Part shown: piece after piece, positions 1-7,625 of the stretch
Position numbering within the stretch: position 1 is the stretch's first letter
Layout of the letters: every line of letters begins with the position of its first letter
Source: Patescibacteria group bacterium UBA1400
Lineage (GTDB): Bacteria > Patescibacteriota > Microgenomatia > UBA1400
Reading direction: 5' to 3'
Assembly: GCA_002305125.1 (NCBI GenBank)
Contig: DBQG01000024.1
Coordinates: 1 to 16,231, forward strand
DNA length: 16,231 nt
The notes under the pieces: generated by a model
What the model was told of the DNA's origin: nothing
Databases searched by the model: none
Seen by the model: only the letters and a program-made list of their open reading frames with translations
Position numbers and translations under genes: made by a program

Positions 1-1250
1 TAATAACCTTCTGTTCCCACAAACACCTTCTCTGTTTGGGCTAAATCTCTCAGATAAAAAAAGGCCTGCCTGATTCCATGACCAGAAGACCATTCTTGTA
101 AGTACTGAACCTTGTCTACTTCTAAAAATGGAGTTTTATCAATATTAATCAAGGAAGTACTTATAAAATAAAGATTAAAAACCAAAACAATTCCCAGTAA
201 AAGAAGATTGATTTTTTTTATAAATTTTACTTGTACCAACACGTCTGAAGCCAGAATTATAATCGGCAAACTAAGAGGAAGCAAATATCTGGGAGCTAAA
301 ATCTTACCAAAAGCTATAAAAGGAACTATCAGCGCTAAAACAAAAAGCCAAAAATGGCTTAAAACTTCTTTTTTAGTGCTGTTTTTCTTAAAAAAAGCAA
401 CTAAAGAAGACCAAAACAGCAAGAAAACCAAAGGAGAAACATAATAACCAACCCAGGTAAAAATCTTAATTGCCCTTACTCCCATATACTTATACTCTCT
501 TCCTAAAAATTCTGCCAAGGTAAAAGAAAAATCTCTGCTTCTGGAAAACAAAAAGGGGAAAAATACCGAAAGTTTGGTTATGCCAAAAATTAAAAAAGCT
601 ACCAGCCCTGACAGGAAAAGATTAAAAATAATTTTTTTATTTTTGACTATCAACTTAACAGGACTTCTTAAACTATCAGACCCTAAATTCTGCAAATAAA
701 AACCTGTAGGCAGGTACAAGGTGAAAAAGAAAAAGGCTGTTGTCTTTGACAACATTGACAGTCCCCAAGCTAAGCCTGAAAAAATAATAAATTTAGTCTC
801 TTTGGTTTTATAAAAAAGACTTAAAAAGTATATCTGCAAGCTCAGGGTAAAGGTTAAAAGAGTTTCTATTAAAGCCATGCGGTTGTAGATAAACAAAAAA
901 GGGCAGGTTAAGGCCAAAATAGCCGCCATATAGCCTGCTTGCCTGGAAAACAGATTTTTAACCGACTTATATAAGAACATAATTGTTCCCCATCCCAGCA
1001 ATACAGACAAAAAGCGGCTGGCTATAAGCGGGTCCCGGATAAGTTTTAAAAAAGGAACCAGAAGCCACATAAAAAGAGGCGGTTTACCATCATACATGGA
1101 TAAAAAAATCTTACTTAAATCACCAATTATCATCTGGGACCACCTGATGTAAATTGCCTCGTCAGCAAAAACAGGCAAAGAGTTAAGGTTTGCAAGTCTT
1201 GTCAAAATATAAATAACTGTTATTAAAATAAAAAACAATCTGGTTGACAT
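1..1250 (-). CDS. GT39/ArnT-like membrane glycosyltransferase, C-terminus cut by window edge
   Basis: An open frame of 416 codons runs from the ATG at 1250 to the left edge with no stop, so the C-terminus lies outside. The protein opens with a hydrophobic helix and then shows Asp30-Glu31 in the first extracytoplasmic loop (sequence PVFADEAIYIRW), the place of the catalytic acidic pair of GT-C enzymes. DGKPPLFMW follows at about residues 54-62, as in the PMT/ArnT superfamily. At least eight further hydrophobic segments follow. Family members transfer a sugar from a polyprenyl-phosphate donor onto protein, lipid or glycan on the outer face of the membrane; the acceptor cannot be told here. The start lies 13 bases after the stop of the preceding gene, with no clear Shine-Dalgarno, which suggests the same transcript. 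GT-C membership is well supported; the exact family (GT39 or GT83) is not. Confidence 0.85.
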   Translation of the reverse strand, partial: MSTRLFFILITVIYILTRLANLNSLPVFADEAIYIRWSQMIIGDLSKIFLSMYDGKPPLFMWLLVPFLKLIRDPLIASRFLSVLLGWGTIMFLYKSVKNLFSRQAGYMAAILALTCPFLFIYNRMALIETLLTFTLSLQIYFLSLFYKTKETKFIIFSGLAWGLSMLSKTTAFFFFTLYLPTGFYLQNLGSDSLRSPVKLIVKNKKIIFNLFLSGLVAFLIFGITKLSVFFPFLFSRSRDFSFTLAEFLGREYKYMGVRAIKIFTWVGYYVSPLVFLLFWSSLVAFFKKNSTKKEVLSHFWLFVLALIVPFIAFGKILAPRYLLPLSLPIIILASDVLVQVKFIKKINLLLLGIVLVFNLYFISTSLINIDKTPFLEVDKVQYLQEWSSGHGIRQAFFYLRDLAQTEKVFVGTEGY

Positions 1251-1263
1251 ATTACTGAAAAAC

Positions 1264-2427
1264 TTATTTTTTAATTGTTCCATATCTTTTTAAAATAAAT
1301 TGAACACCAACAATAATAAGGGTTAAAACAAAAGAAGTATAAAGTATGTTTAACTTTAATCCAGGCACCGGAGGATCCCAATTGCCGTAATAAAGAAAAG
1401 GAATATAAGACAAAACTGCTCCTATGGAAAAGACACTTAATCCTTTACTTAAAAAACTTTGAGGGGTCAGGGCAGCCAGAGAAAGGGGCCAGATCAAATA
1501 CCAGGGCTGCAGTTCTCTTCTTTGAATAAGATAGGCAACTGATATTAAAGATAAAACTATTAAAGTATTTACAAGAAGATGCCAGAATTTTTTCCTAACT
1601 TTTTCATTTGATAAAGGCAGTAAGACAGGAGCGTAAATAAGGGAAGTAAACTTAACCCCCACCGACAGTAAAAAAGCTAAAGCTCCGGAAACTATTTTTT
1701 TATTTATCACCAAGAAAATTGCGGCCAGCATAAGAACCATCATGAGACCGTCATTATGTCCTGATATTAAAAGTTCAAAAATTATCACCGGATTAAATAA
1801 AAAATATATTGCTGATTTTTTAGCCAAACTTATGCTTTTTTTGCGGTTAATTTTCCAAAGGAAATAACCGCTGCCTATATAGGTTAAATAACTTAAAATT
1901 TTAAAACTAAAAAGGGTCAAACTAAACTTTCCCAAGCCGATAAGGTAAAAAAGCGAAGAAGCTGCGAGCCAAACTGGACCATAGGGAAAAGGCCGGTGAA
2001 TCCAATGCATGAATCTTATCCAGGTGTCCTGAGGATAATCCCATGCATGAGAGTGATAAGGATTATCTTGATAATGAACTAAAATCCGGGCATCAAAAAT
2101 ATAATTAAAAATATCATGAGAAAAAGCAGGATAAGCAAAAATTAAAATTATACTAACGGCAATTAGAATTTTTAAAAGCTTTTTACTAATCTTTGCTTTT
2201 AACAAATAAAAGTAAATACCAGTAAACAACAAAACAAGAATTGTAAACATAATTGATGACAGTGGTCTTTTGAAATAGCCGATATAAATTAATTTTTCCT
2301 GCAAAAGCTGATAAAATTTAAATTTAAATAAAGTTAAGTTTAAATCAATCTGAGTATAAGAATAAATAAAAAGCAGCAACACAGCTGCCATCCAAATAAC
2401 AATTAAAAATCTACTGATCTTCTTCAT
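1264..2427 (-). CDS. MptB/GT87-like polyprenyl-phosphate-mannose-dependent mannosyltransferase
   Basis: A polytopic membrane protein of 387 aa. From the ATG at 2427, hydrophobic helices begin at residue 7 (FLIVIWMAAVLLLF). The block SHDIFNYIFDARILVHYQ at about 103-120, followed by DNPY, then RPFPYGPVW at 145-153, GHNDGLMM at 223-230 and QPWYLIWPL near the C-terminus match the pattern of GT-C enzymes of the MptB/DUF2029 (GT87) type. These elongate mannans from polyprenyl-phosphate-mannose at the outer membrane face. A longer reading from a TTG at 2457 is possible but adds ten residues with no ribosome site; the ATG puts the signal-anchor helix at the usual distance from the N-terminus. The gene lies 13 bases before the next GT-C gene and about 100 bases after the ALG5-like gene. 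Donor and linkage are inferred from the family. Confidence 0.8.
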   Translation of the reverse strand: MKKISRFLIVIWMAAVLLLFIYSYTQIDLNLTLFKFKFYQLLQEKLIYIGYFKRPLSSIMFTILVLLFTGIYFYLLKAKISKKLLKILIAVSIILIFAYPAFSHDIFNYIFDARILVHYQDNPYHSHAWDYPQDTWIRFMHWIHRPFPYGPVWLAASSLFYLIGLGKFSLTLFSFKILSYLTYIGSGYFLWKINRKKSISLAKKSAIYFLFNPVIIFELLISGHNDGLMMVLMLAAIFLVINKKIVSGALAFLLSVGVKFTSLIYAPVLLPLSNEKVRKKFWHLLVNTLIVLSLISVAYLIQRRELQPWYLIWPLSLAALTPQSFLSKGLSVFSIGAVLSYIPFLYYGNWDPPVPGLKLNILYTSFVLTLIIVGVQFILKRYGTIKK

Positions 2428-2531
2428 ATTTTTTAAAAAAATTATGTTTCTTTGCAAAACGCATCTTTTTTGCTAAAACATGCTCCTTTTTTAATTAAGA
2501 ATCTTCTGAATTTTAGGTAAACGTCGTACGC
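2428..2531 (-). other. longest gap inside the glycosylation gene string
   Basis: This gap of about 100 bases is the only sizeable one between the left-edge gene and ugd. On the minus strand it holds an AAGGAG (2488-2483) followed after one base by ATG-TTT-TAG, which cannot encode a real protein, and an AT-rich stretch leading to the ATG at 2427. I see no hairpin with a T run, so no terminator, and no convincing promoter. A secondary promoter for the two last genes is possible but unsupported. Confidence 0.3.
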
Positions 2532-3308
2532 TCATCTTTTTTTTTGAAAATCATCATACTTGCCGGTAAAATCGTTTACTCTTATCTTCACTAAATCAGC
2601 AAACATTTTTAAAGAATCTTTAATCGGATCAACTCTGTTTGTTTTATAGTGAGTCCAAACAACCGGAACTTCGGCAATTCTCAGGCCTCTTTTTCTGGCC
2701 AAATACAGCAACTCTACATCAAAAGCTCCGGTATAAGCTCTTTTTGTTTGAATATGGCCTACCTTTAATTGAGGAAATAAAACTTTAGCCTGCTTGGTTT
2801 TAAAAAGCTTAAAACCGCACTGAGTATCATCAATTCCCGGCAAAGCCAATAGTTGAACCAGCAGATTAAAAACCCGACCCATAAGATGACGGTAAAAAGG
2901 TTCTTTTTCTCTTTTTGAACCCTTACCCTCTCTGGAACCAATTACTATATCGTACCCTTTTTGGGTAATGAAAGAAAGAAGTTTTTCTGCTTCATTTATT
3001 GGCGTTGCCTGGTCAAAATCGGTAAACAAAACATACCTGCCCACCGCTCTTCTAACCCCTTCTTCAACTGCTGCGGCTTTCCCCTGATGTTCTTTTTTAA
3101 TTAAAAACCAGTTTTTCTTGTCTTTAAGATAATCTTCAATCAAACTAATGCTTGCATCTGAAGAACCGTCATCAACAATAATCACCTCATACTGGCTTAA
3201 AAATTTCTCTTTAAGAAAAGTATAAACTTTTTCCAAGCTTCCCTGCTGAAAATTTCTTTCCTCATTGTAGCAAGGAATAATAACCGACAAAGTTTTCTCT
3301 TGTTTCAT
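2532..3308 (-). CDS. ALG5-like GT2 polyprenyl-phosphate glucosyltransferase
   Basis: A 258-aa soluble GT-A glycosyltransferase of family GT2. The N-terminus reads LSVIIPCYNEE at 7-17, then EVIIVDDGSSD at 41-51 (nucleotide-binding Asp pair), FTDFDQATP at 95-103 (the DxD metal site as DFD) and DDTQCGFKLF at 160-169. The last motif and the sequence around the DxD are typical of dolichyl-phosphate beta-glucosyltransferases (ALG5), which transfer glucose from UDP-glucose to a polyprenyl phosphate on the cytoplasmic face. Unlike eukaryotic ALG5 it has no N-terminal membrane helix. The ATG at 3308 lies 8 bases after the stop of the fusion gene, without a Shine-Dalgarno. It would supply donor to the GT-C enzymes downstream. 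The sugar could be something other than glucose; the fold and family are firm. Confidence 0.88.
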   Translation of the reverse strand: MKQEKTLSVIIPCYNEERNFQQGSLEKVYTFLKEKFLSQYEVIIVDDGSSDASISLIEDYLKDKKNWFLIKKEHQGKAAAVEEGVRRAVGRYVLFTDFDQATPINEAEKLLSFITQKGYDIVIGSREGKGSKREKEPFYRHLMGRVFNLLVQLLALPGIDDTQCGFKLFKTKQAKVLFPQLKVGHIQTKRAYTGAFDVELLYLARKRGLRIAEVPVVWTHYKTNRVDPIKDSLKMFADLVKIRVNDFTGKYDDFQKKR

Positions 3309-3316
3309 TTTGGTTA

Positions 3317-5500
3317 TTATCTTGAATATTTTATAATTGTTGACTCTTCTGCTGTAAACTCTTTAATTTTATGTTTAGGTCCAAAGCTTGCCACTTCAAA
3401 AATGTTAACTTTGGCCGGATCCTGAGTTCCGTCTTCAACAATTGCATATAAGTATTCTTCCTGAGAATAATCTTCATAATCAATAATTCTTCCGGTAAAA
3501 AGTTCGGCAAAATATCTTATTGATAGAGCCCGATAATCTTTTGACGGAGTAAATAATACTAAGTTAAAGCTTTTTCCCCCGGCATCCTCTACAATTGCCC
3601 TGGCAATTCCTTCAGCCTTATCCTTTTGGGAATATAAATCATCGGCAAATATTTTATTTTTAGAAAAAGCGGGGAAAAATAAAACAAGGGATAAAACAAA
3701 GGCTATTAGCTTTTTTAAGTTATTGTTTTTAAAATAAGTTAAAAATAAAGTTGATAATAAAAAGGGTAAAGGAAATAAAAATCCCAGATAATAATCATTT
3801 AACCTTCCGCCGTAAAAAGAAACAGTTAAGATTCCCAGGAAAAAATATAAGAAAAGAACAAGCTTAAACTTCCCTAATTTCTGATTGATGAAAACATCTA
3901 AAACGCCGATTGTTGAAAAAGCAATTAATAGATAGGTGTAAACATTGTTGTTTAAGCCCAACAGCGAGTTATAGATCCTAAAAACCAGCTCTCCCATTCT
4001 TTGAAAAAAAGGCACATTGGAATTGGAAGTTCCCAGATTGGTGGAAACAAACTTTAAAAGCTCCTTTATGTTAATAAATTCGTGCCTTAAATTAAACAAA
4101 ATAAAAGGAGAAAAAATTAGCAAGCCAACCAGTAGGGAAATAAGATTATATTTTATAAACTGCTTAATCTTCCTATCTTTTTTGGCCTTAAAAAACAAAG
4201 CGGACAGCATAAGCAAAACAAAGGGGGTGATGGCCATTGCCATAAAGTGCAGCTGAACAAGGATAAAAATAGACATCAAAGGATAGAGTAAATATTTATA
4301 CTCTCCTTTAAAAGTTTTTAATACAGAGTAAAGTATTAGCAGGGCAAAAAAAGGTACGGAGTTGGGATTCCAGGAGTTACGGGAAAAATTAACTACAACC
4401 GGAGAAACAGCATATAAAAAAGCCGCCGCCAATCCTGCAGTTGAAGAAAAAAACTCCTTTCCTGTTAAATAAACCAGCCAAACAGTTAAGACTCCGATAA
4501 CAGCAATCATCACTGCCGGACCAACCGGATTAAATCCAGCTAATACTAAAGGAATGATCATCATATAATAATAAAGAGGTCCAAGATGCATATTTCCCAC
4601 ACTGGTTATGGGACCAAGCAAAGTTGGTTTTTTATCTATCACCATTCTTTTAACTATTAAAGCGTCCCTACCTTCATCACCTAAAAAGTTCATAAGATCA
4701 TCTATTCTGTAAAGCCTTAAAAAGGCAGCCAGGAAAATAATAAAAAGTAACACAAAAAGTCTTTTATCTTTTTTAAACAGCAAGAGGTAAAAGTAGGGTA
4801 AAAATTTTATACTCTCAAACAAGGCTTTAGCAATAACTTTAAACTTTCCCCCTGTTTGTTCTCCTTTTTCACGGGAGTAATGTTCAACCCCTACCTGAGC
4901 TATCTTAAAACCAAAAACTTTACTTCTAACCACAAATTCTGTTTCCGTAATAGCACTTTCTGTACTTAACTTCCCTATATCCCTAAGAATTTTTTTCTTA
5001 AAAACTTTAAAACCGCAGTCAACATCCTTAACCCATAAACCAAAAAAAATAAAGTTCCAAACCCTAAGCAGATTAGCAACAAACCGTCTCATTCTATTAT
5101 CTGCTCTTTTCTTTCTATAACCTATAACCAGATCATGTGTTTTAAGTTTGGGAATAAACTTTCTGATTTCTTTAAAATCAAACTGGCCGTCAGAATCAGT
5201 AAAAGCAATTAGATTATAACGGCAACCATACATACCGGTTTTAAAAGCTCCCCCATAACCTTTGTTCTGCTGGTGAACTATTAACCTAATATTTTTTTGC
5301 CTTTTAGAAAGCTCCCTTACAATTTGGGAGGTTTTATCAGTGGAACCATCATCCACCACTAATATCTCCCACTTTAAAGCTAAAACCTTAAGAGTCTCAA
5401 CAGCTTTTAAAACTGTGCTTTTAATATTTTCTTCTTCATTATAGGCGGGGAAAAAAACAGAAATCTCAGGGATTTTGCCCGAGTTGTCTTTTTTTATCAT
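3317..5500 (-). CDS. fusion of GT2 polyprenyl-phosphate sugar synthase and GT-C membrane glycosyltransferase
   Basis: A 727-aa two-part protein counted from the ATG at 5500. Residues 1 to about 235 form a DPM1-like GT2 domain: FFPAYNEEENI at 16-26, LVVDDGSTD at 47-55, FTDSDGQFD at 100-108 (DxD) and VDCGFKVF at 160-167. From about residue 247 a membrane region with roughly ten helices begins; it carries FLGDEGRDA with Asp275-Glu276 in the first loop and HLGPLYYYM at 305-313, as in GT39-type GT-C enzymes. The last 110 or so residues look soluble and should face outside. The protein could make a polyprenyl-phosphate sugar and use it. The start was set at the ATG because ATGA overlaps the stop of the preceding gene and GGAAAAAG precedes it; an in-frame TTG at 5512 would add four residues. 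Confidence 0.9.
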   Translation of the reverse strand: MIKKDNSGKIPEISVFFPAYNEEENIKSTVLKAVETLKVLALKWEILVVDDGSTDKTSQIVRELSKRQKNIRLIVHQQNKGYGGAFKTGMYGCRYNLIAFTDSDGQFDFKEIRKFIPKLKTHDLVIGYRKKRADNRMRRFVANLLRVWNFIFFGLWVKDVDCGFKVFKKKILRDIGKLSTESAITETEFVVRSKVFGFKIAQVGVEHYSREKGEQTGGKFKVIAKALFESIKFLPYFYLLLFKKDKRLFVLLFIIFLAAFLRLYRIDDLMNFLGDEGRDALIVKRMVIDKKPTLLGPITSVGNMHLGPLYYYMMIIPLVLAGFNPVGPAVMIAVIGVLTVWLVYLTGKEFFSSTAGLAAAFLYAVSPVVVNFSRNSWNPNSVPFFALLILYSVLKTFKGEYKYLLYPLMSIFILVQLHFMAMAITPFVLLMLSALFFKAKKDRKIKQFIKYNLISLLVGLLIFSPFILFNLRHEFINIKELLKFVSTNLGTSNSNVPFFQRMGELVFRIYNSLLGLNNNVYTYLLIAFSTIGVLDVFINQKLGKFKLVLFLYFFLGILTVSFYGGRLNDYYLGFLFPLPFLLSTLFLTYFKNNNLKKLIAFVLSLVLFFPAFSKNKIFADDLYSQKDKAEGIARAIVEDAGGKSFNLVLFTPSKDYRALSIRYFAELFTGRIIDYEDYSQEEYLYAIVEDGTQDPAKVNIFEVASFGPKHKIKEFTAEESTIIKYSR

Positions 5501-6624
5501 TTCTTTTTCCAAATCAACTTAGTATACATAGTATAGTTCCAGACAAGACCGATTAAGATACCTATCATTACCAATCCGTTTTCCAAAAGAAACGAACGGC
5601 CCAGCAATCTTGTTCCTATCCACATAACTGTAAACTGAATAATAATAGAACCCAAAGAAACAAGATTAAATTGAGCAAACTTACCGATAAGCTTACTTAA
5701 CCGGAACTCAATTTTTGCATCTTTAAAGGTCCAAAGATTATTTATTAAAAAGTTGGCGATAATGGCAAACTCCACTGCTATGGTGTTTGCTATCTCGGGA
5801 GATAAACTTACTCTTAAAAAATTAAAAATCGTAAACTGAATCACGGCTCCAATAAAACCAACAACACAAACTTTTAAAAACCTCTGACTTTCTCTTAATC
5901 TTAAAGTAAAAACCACTCGCAAAGAGTCCATTACATTATTTTTGGGAAACTTACTTTTACCCTTAGTTCTGTCAATAAAGTCAATCGGATACTCAACAAT
6001 TTTGGCTCCAAGCCTATGCAAAGCATAGTATAAATGAATCTTGTAGGCATACTGCAAAGATAAAAGATTATCCAAATCTATCTGTTTTAAAAATTCTGTT
6101 TTACTAACCCTGAACCCGCTGGTCATATCTTTGTACTGGAAAGTAAACAGTACACCCCTAGCAATTAAGTTACCAAAATAAGAAACAATCTTTCTGTCTA
6201 TTCCCCAGTCTTTTGGCATCGAACCACCGGGAATATAACGGGAACCTACGACCACATCAGCTCCTTTACTAATCTGCTCCAGCATGCCGGGAATATATTC
6301 AGGCCGATGTGAACCATCGGCATCAAATTCAAAAACCAAATCTGCACCCAGTTTTTCCATAGCATACTTTATTCCCTTGATATAAGCCGCTCCTAAACCT
6401 TTTTTTTCAGCATTAAGCAAAAGGTGGATGTTTTCGTCCGTTTTCCCGAGCCGCCTGACAATGTCTGCAGTTCCGTCGGGAGATGTATCATCCACCACTA
6501 AAATGTGCATCTGATATTCTGCAGACACTTTGGCAAAAGCTGTTTGCAATTCCTTAACAGTTCTTTCAATATTCTCTTTTTCATTATAGGTAGGAATAGT
6601 TATAACTACTTTTTGCTGTTTCAT
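5497..6624 (-). CDS. DPM1-like polyprenyl-phosphate mannosyltransferase with C-terminal GtrA domain
   Basis: A 375-aa protein. Residues 1-240 are a GT2 domain of dolichol-phosphate mannose synthase type: ITIPTYNEKENIE at 8-20, LVVDDTSPDGTAD at 42-54, FEFDADGSHRPEYI at 98-111 (the DAD metal site), VVGSRYIPGG at 125-134 and DMTSGFRV at 166-173. Residues about 249-373 hold four hydrophobic helices of the GtrA/DPMS family, which anchor or help flip the lipid-linked sugar. The expected reaction is GDP-mannose plus polyprenyl phosphate to polyprenyl-phosphate-mannose on the cytoplasmic face. GDP-mannose is also the substrate of the gmd gene just upstream, so the two compete for or share one pool. 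The stop overlaps the next start as ATGA, pointing to coupled translation. Sugar identity rests on the family. Confidence 0.92.
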   Translation of the reverse strand: MKQQKVVITIPTYNEKENIERTVKELQTAFAKVSAEYQMHILVVDDTSPDGTADIVRRLGKTDENIHLLLNAEKKGLGAAYIKGIKYAMEKLGADLVFEFDADGSHRPEYIPGMLEQISKGADVVVGSRYIPGGSMPKDWGIDRKIVSYFGNLIARGVLFTFQYKDMTSGFRVSKTEFLKQIDLDNLLSLQYAYKIHLYYALHRLGAKIVEYPIDFIDRTKGKSKFPKNNVMDSLRVVFTLRLRESQRFLKVCVVGFIGAVIQFTIFNFLRVSLSPEIANTIAVEFAIIANFLINNLWTFKDAKIEFRLSKLIGKFAQFNLVSLGSIIIQFTVMWIGTRLLGRSFLLENGLVMIGILIGLVWNYTMYTKLIWKKK

Positions 6625-6636
6625 AAAGTTTCCGGT

Positions 6637-6658
6637 TTTAGATTTTTTAAAATCTAAA
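6637..6658. repeat. 10-bp perfect inverted repeat at the gmd / GT2-GtrA junction
   Basis: The arms TTTAGATTTT (6637-6646) and AAAATCTAAA (6649-6658) are exact inverse complements with a two-base centre. The palindrome covers the gmd stop codon (TAG, 6656-6654) and part of the 29-base gap. On the transcribed strand it is followed by AACCGG rather than a T run, so it does not look like an intrinsic terminator. It may be an mRNA processing or stability element, or simply a product of AT-rich sequence. Confidence 0.4.
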
Positions 6659-7625
6659 CACCTGCCTCCTCTTTTTTTAAATCATTTTTAATCATCATTG
6701 CCACTAGCTGGGAAAAACTGGTTTTTGGTTTCCAGTTAAGTTTAGTAAAGGCTTTTTTAGGATCAGCGATTAAAAGATCAACTTCTGCCGGGCGGTAAAA
6801 ATTTTTATCAATCTCCACCCAATCTTGCCAGTTTTTTATACCCACTGCCTTAAAAGCCTCAACTAAAAACTCTTTGACAGAATGAGTTTCTCCTGTACCG
6901 ATGACAAAATCTTCCGGATTTTCCTGCTGCAGCATCAACCACATGGCCTCAACATAGTCGCCGGCAAAACCCCAATCCCTTTTAGCATCCAGGTTGCCCA
7001 TAAGAAGTTTTTTCTGCTTACCCAGCTTTATTCTGGCCACTCCTTGGGTTATTTTTCTGGTAACAAACTCAGTTCCCCTGCGGGGAGATTCATGATTAAA
7101 ACAAATGCCGGAACAAGCAAACATGTTATAAGACTCTCTGTAATTAACAGTTATCCAATGGCCGTAAAGTTTAGCCACACCATAGGGACTACGGGGATAA
7201 AATGGAGTATGCTCTGTTTGCGGTACCTCCTGGGCCTTACCATACATTTCTGAACTTGAGGCCTGGTAAAACTTAGCCTGAGGATAACCCACTCTAATAG
7301 CCTCAAGAATTCTGGTCACGCCCAAGGCTGTCACTTCACCGGTTAAAACCGGCTGTTTAAAAGAGCTGGGAACAAAACTTTGAGCTGCCAGATTATAAAC
7401 CTCATCAGGTTTAATCTCCCTAACCACATGAGTTAGTGAGTGTTGATCTGTCAAATCACCCTCAACCAGCTGAATATTGGCGGCAATATGCTTGATTCTT
7501 TCTGTAGTAATAGTACTGGTTCTTCTGGTCAAACCATAAACCTGATAACCTTTTGCCAGTAAGAATTCTGCCATATAAGAACCATCTTGTCCTGTTATTC
7601 CGGTTATTAAGGCTTTTTTACTCAT
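6654..7625 (-). CDS. gmd: GDP-mannose 4,6-dehydratase
   Basis: A 323-aa extended short-chain dehydrogenase, near the usual length of Gmd (about 320-370). It converts GDP-D-mannose to GDP-4-keto-6-deoxy-D-mannose, the precursor of GDP-fucose, GDP-rhamnose and related sugars. Seen motifs are [12 protein letters not shown] at 9-20 (dinucleotide loop), LTRRTST at 32-38 with the Arg pair that binds the NADP phosphate, YNLAAQSFV at 77-85, SSSEMYGK at 123-130 with Ser124 and Glu126 at the catalytic Thr/Glu positions, Tyr148-x3-Lys152, and [16 protein letters not shown] at 177-192. All catalytic residues are present. A good ribosome site, GGGGAG at 7637-7632, lies 6 bases before the ATG, and the gene overlaps the upstream paralogue by 8 bases. 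Nucleotide patches shared with that paralogue show a tandem duplication. Confidence 0.95.
   Translation of the reverse strand: MSKKALITGITGQDGSYMAEFLLAKGYQVYGLTRRTSTITTERIKHIAANIQLVEGDLTDQHSLTHVVREIKPDEVYNLAAQSFVPSSFKQPVLTGEVTALGVTRILEAIRVGYPQAKFYQASSSEMYGKAQEVPQTEHTPFYPRSPYGVAKLYGHWITVNYRESYNMFACSGICFNHESPRRGTEFVTRKITQGVARIKLGKQKKLLMGNLDAKRDWGFAGDYVEAMWLMLQQENPEDFVIGTGETHSVKEFLVEAFKAVGIKNWQDWVEIDKNFYRPAEVDLLIADPKKAFTKLNWKPKTSFSQLVAMMIKNDLKKEEAGV

Noticed and set aside
208..444. Plus-strand frame of 78 codons
   Set aside because: It lies inside the continuous minus-strand GT-C frame (1-1250), which has recognisable motifs; the plus frame has no family features.
2428..2457. TTG start at 2457 for the MptB-like gene
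   Set aside because: It adds ten residues before a normal signal-anchor N-terminus without any Shine-Dalgarno; the ATG at 2427 is preferred, although this cannot be settled from the sequence alone.
2462..2488. AAGGAG with ATG-TTT-TAG and a following 17-codon frame from ATG 2464
   Set aside because: The first frame is two codons long and one base from the AAGGAG; the second is short, out of frame with the downstream gene and without features.
6882..7253. Plus-strand frame of 123 codons opposite gmd
   Set aside because: It is the antisense of a gmd region with all catalytic motifs, and its composition is what reverse reading of those motifs gives. The same holds for the frames opposite or within the paralogue (7677-8277) and rmlB (14549-14762).
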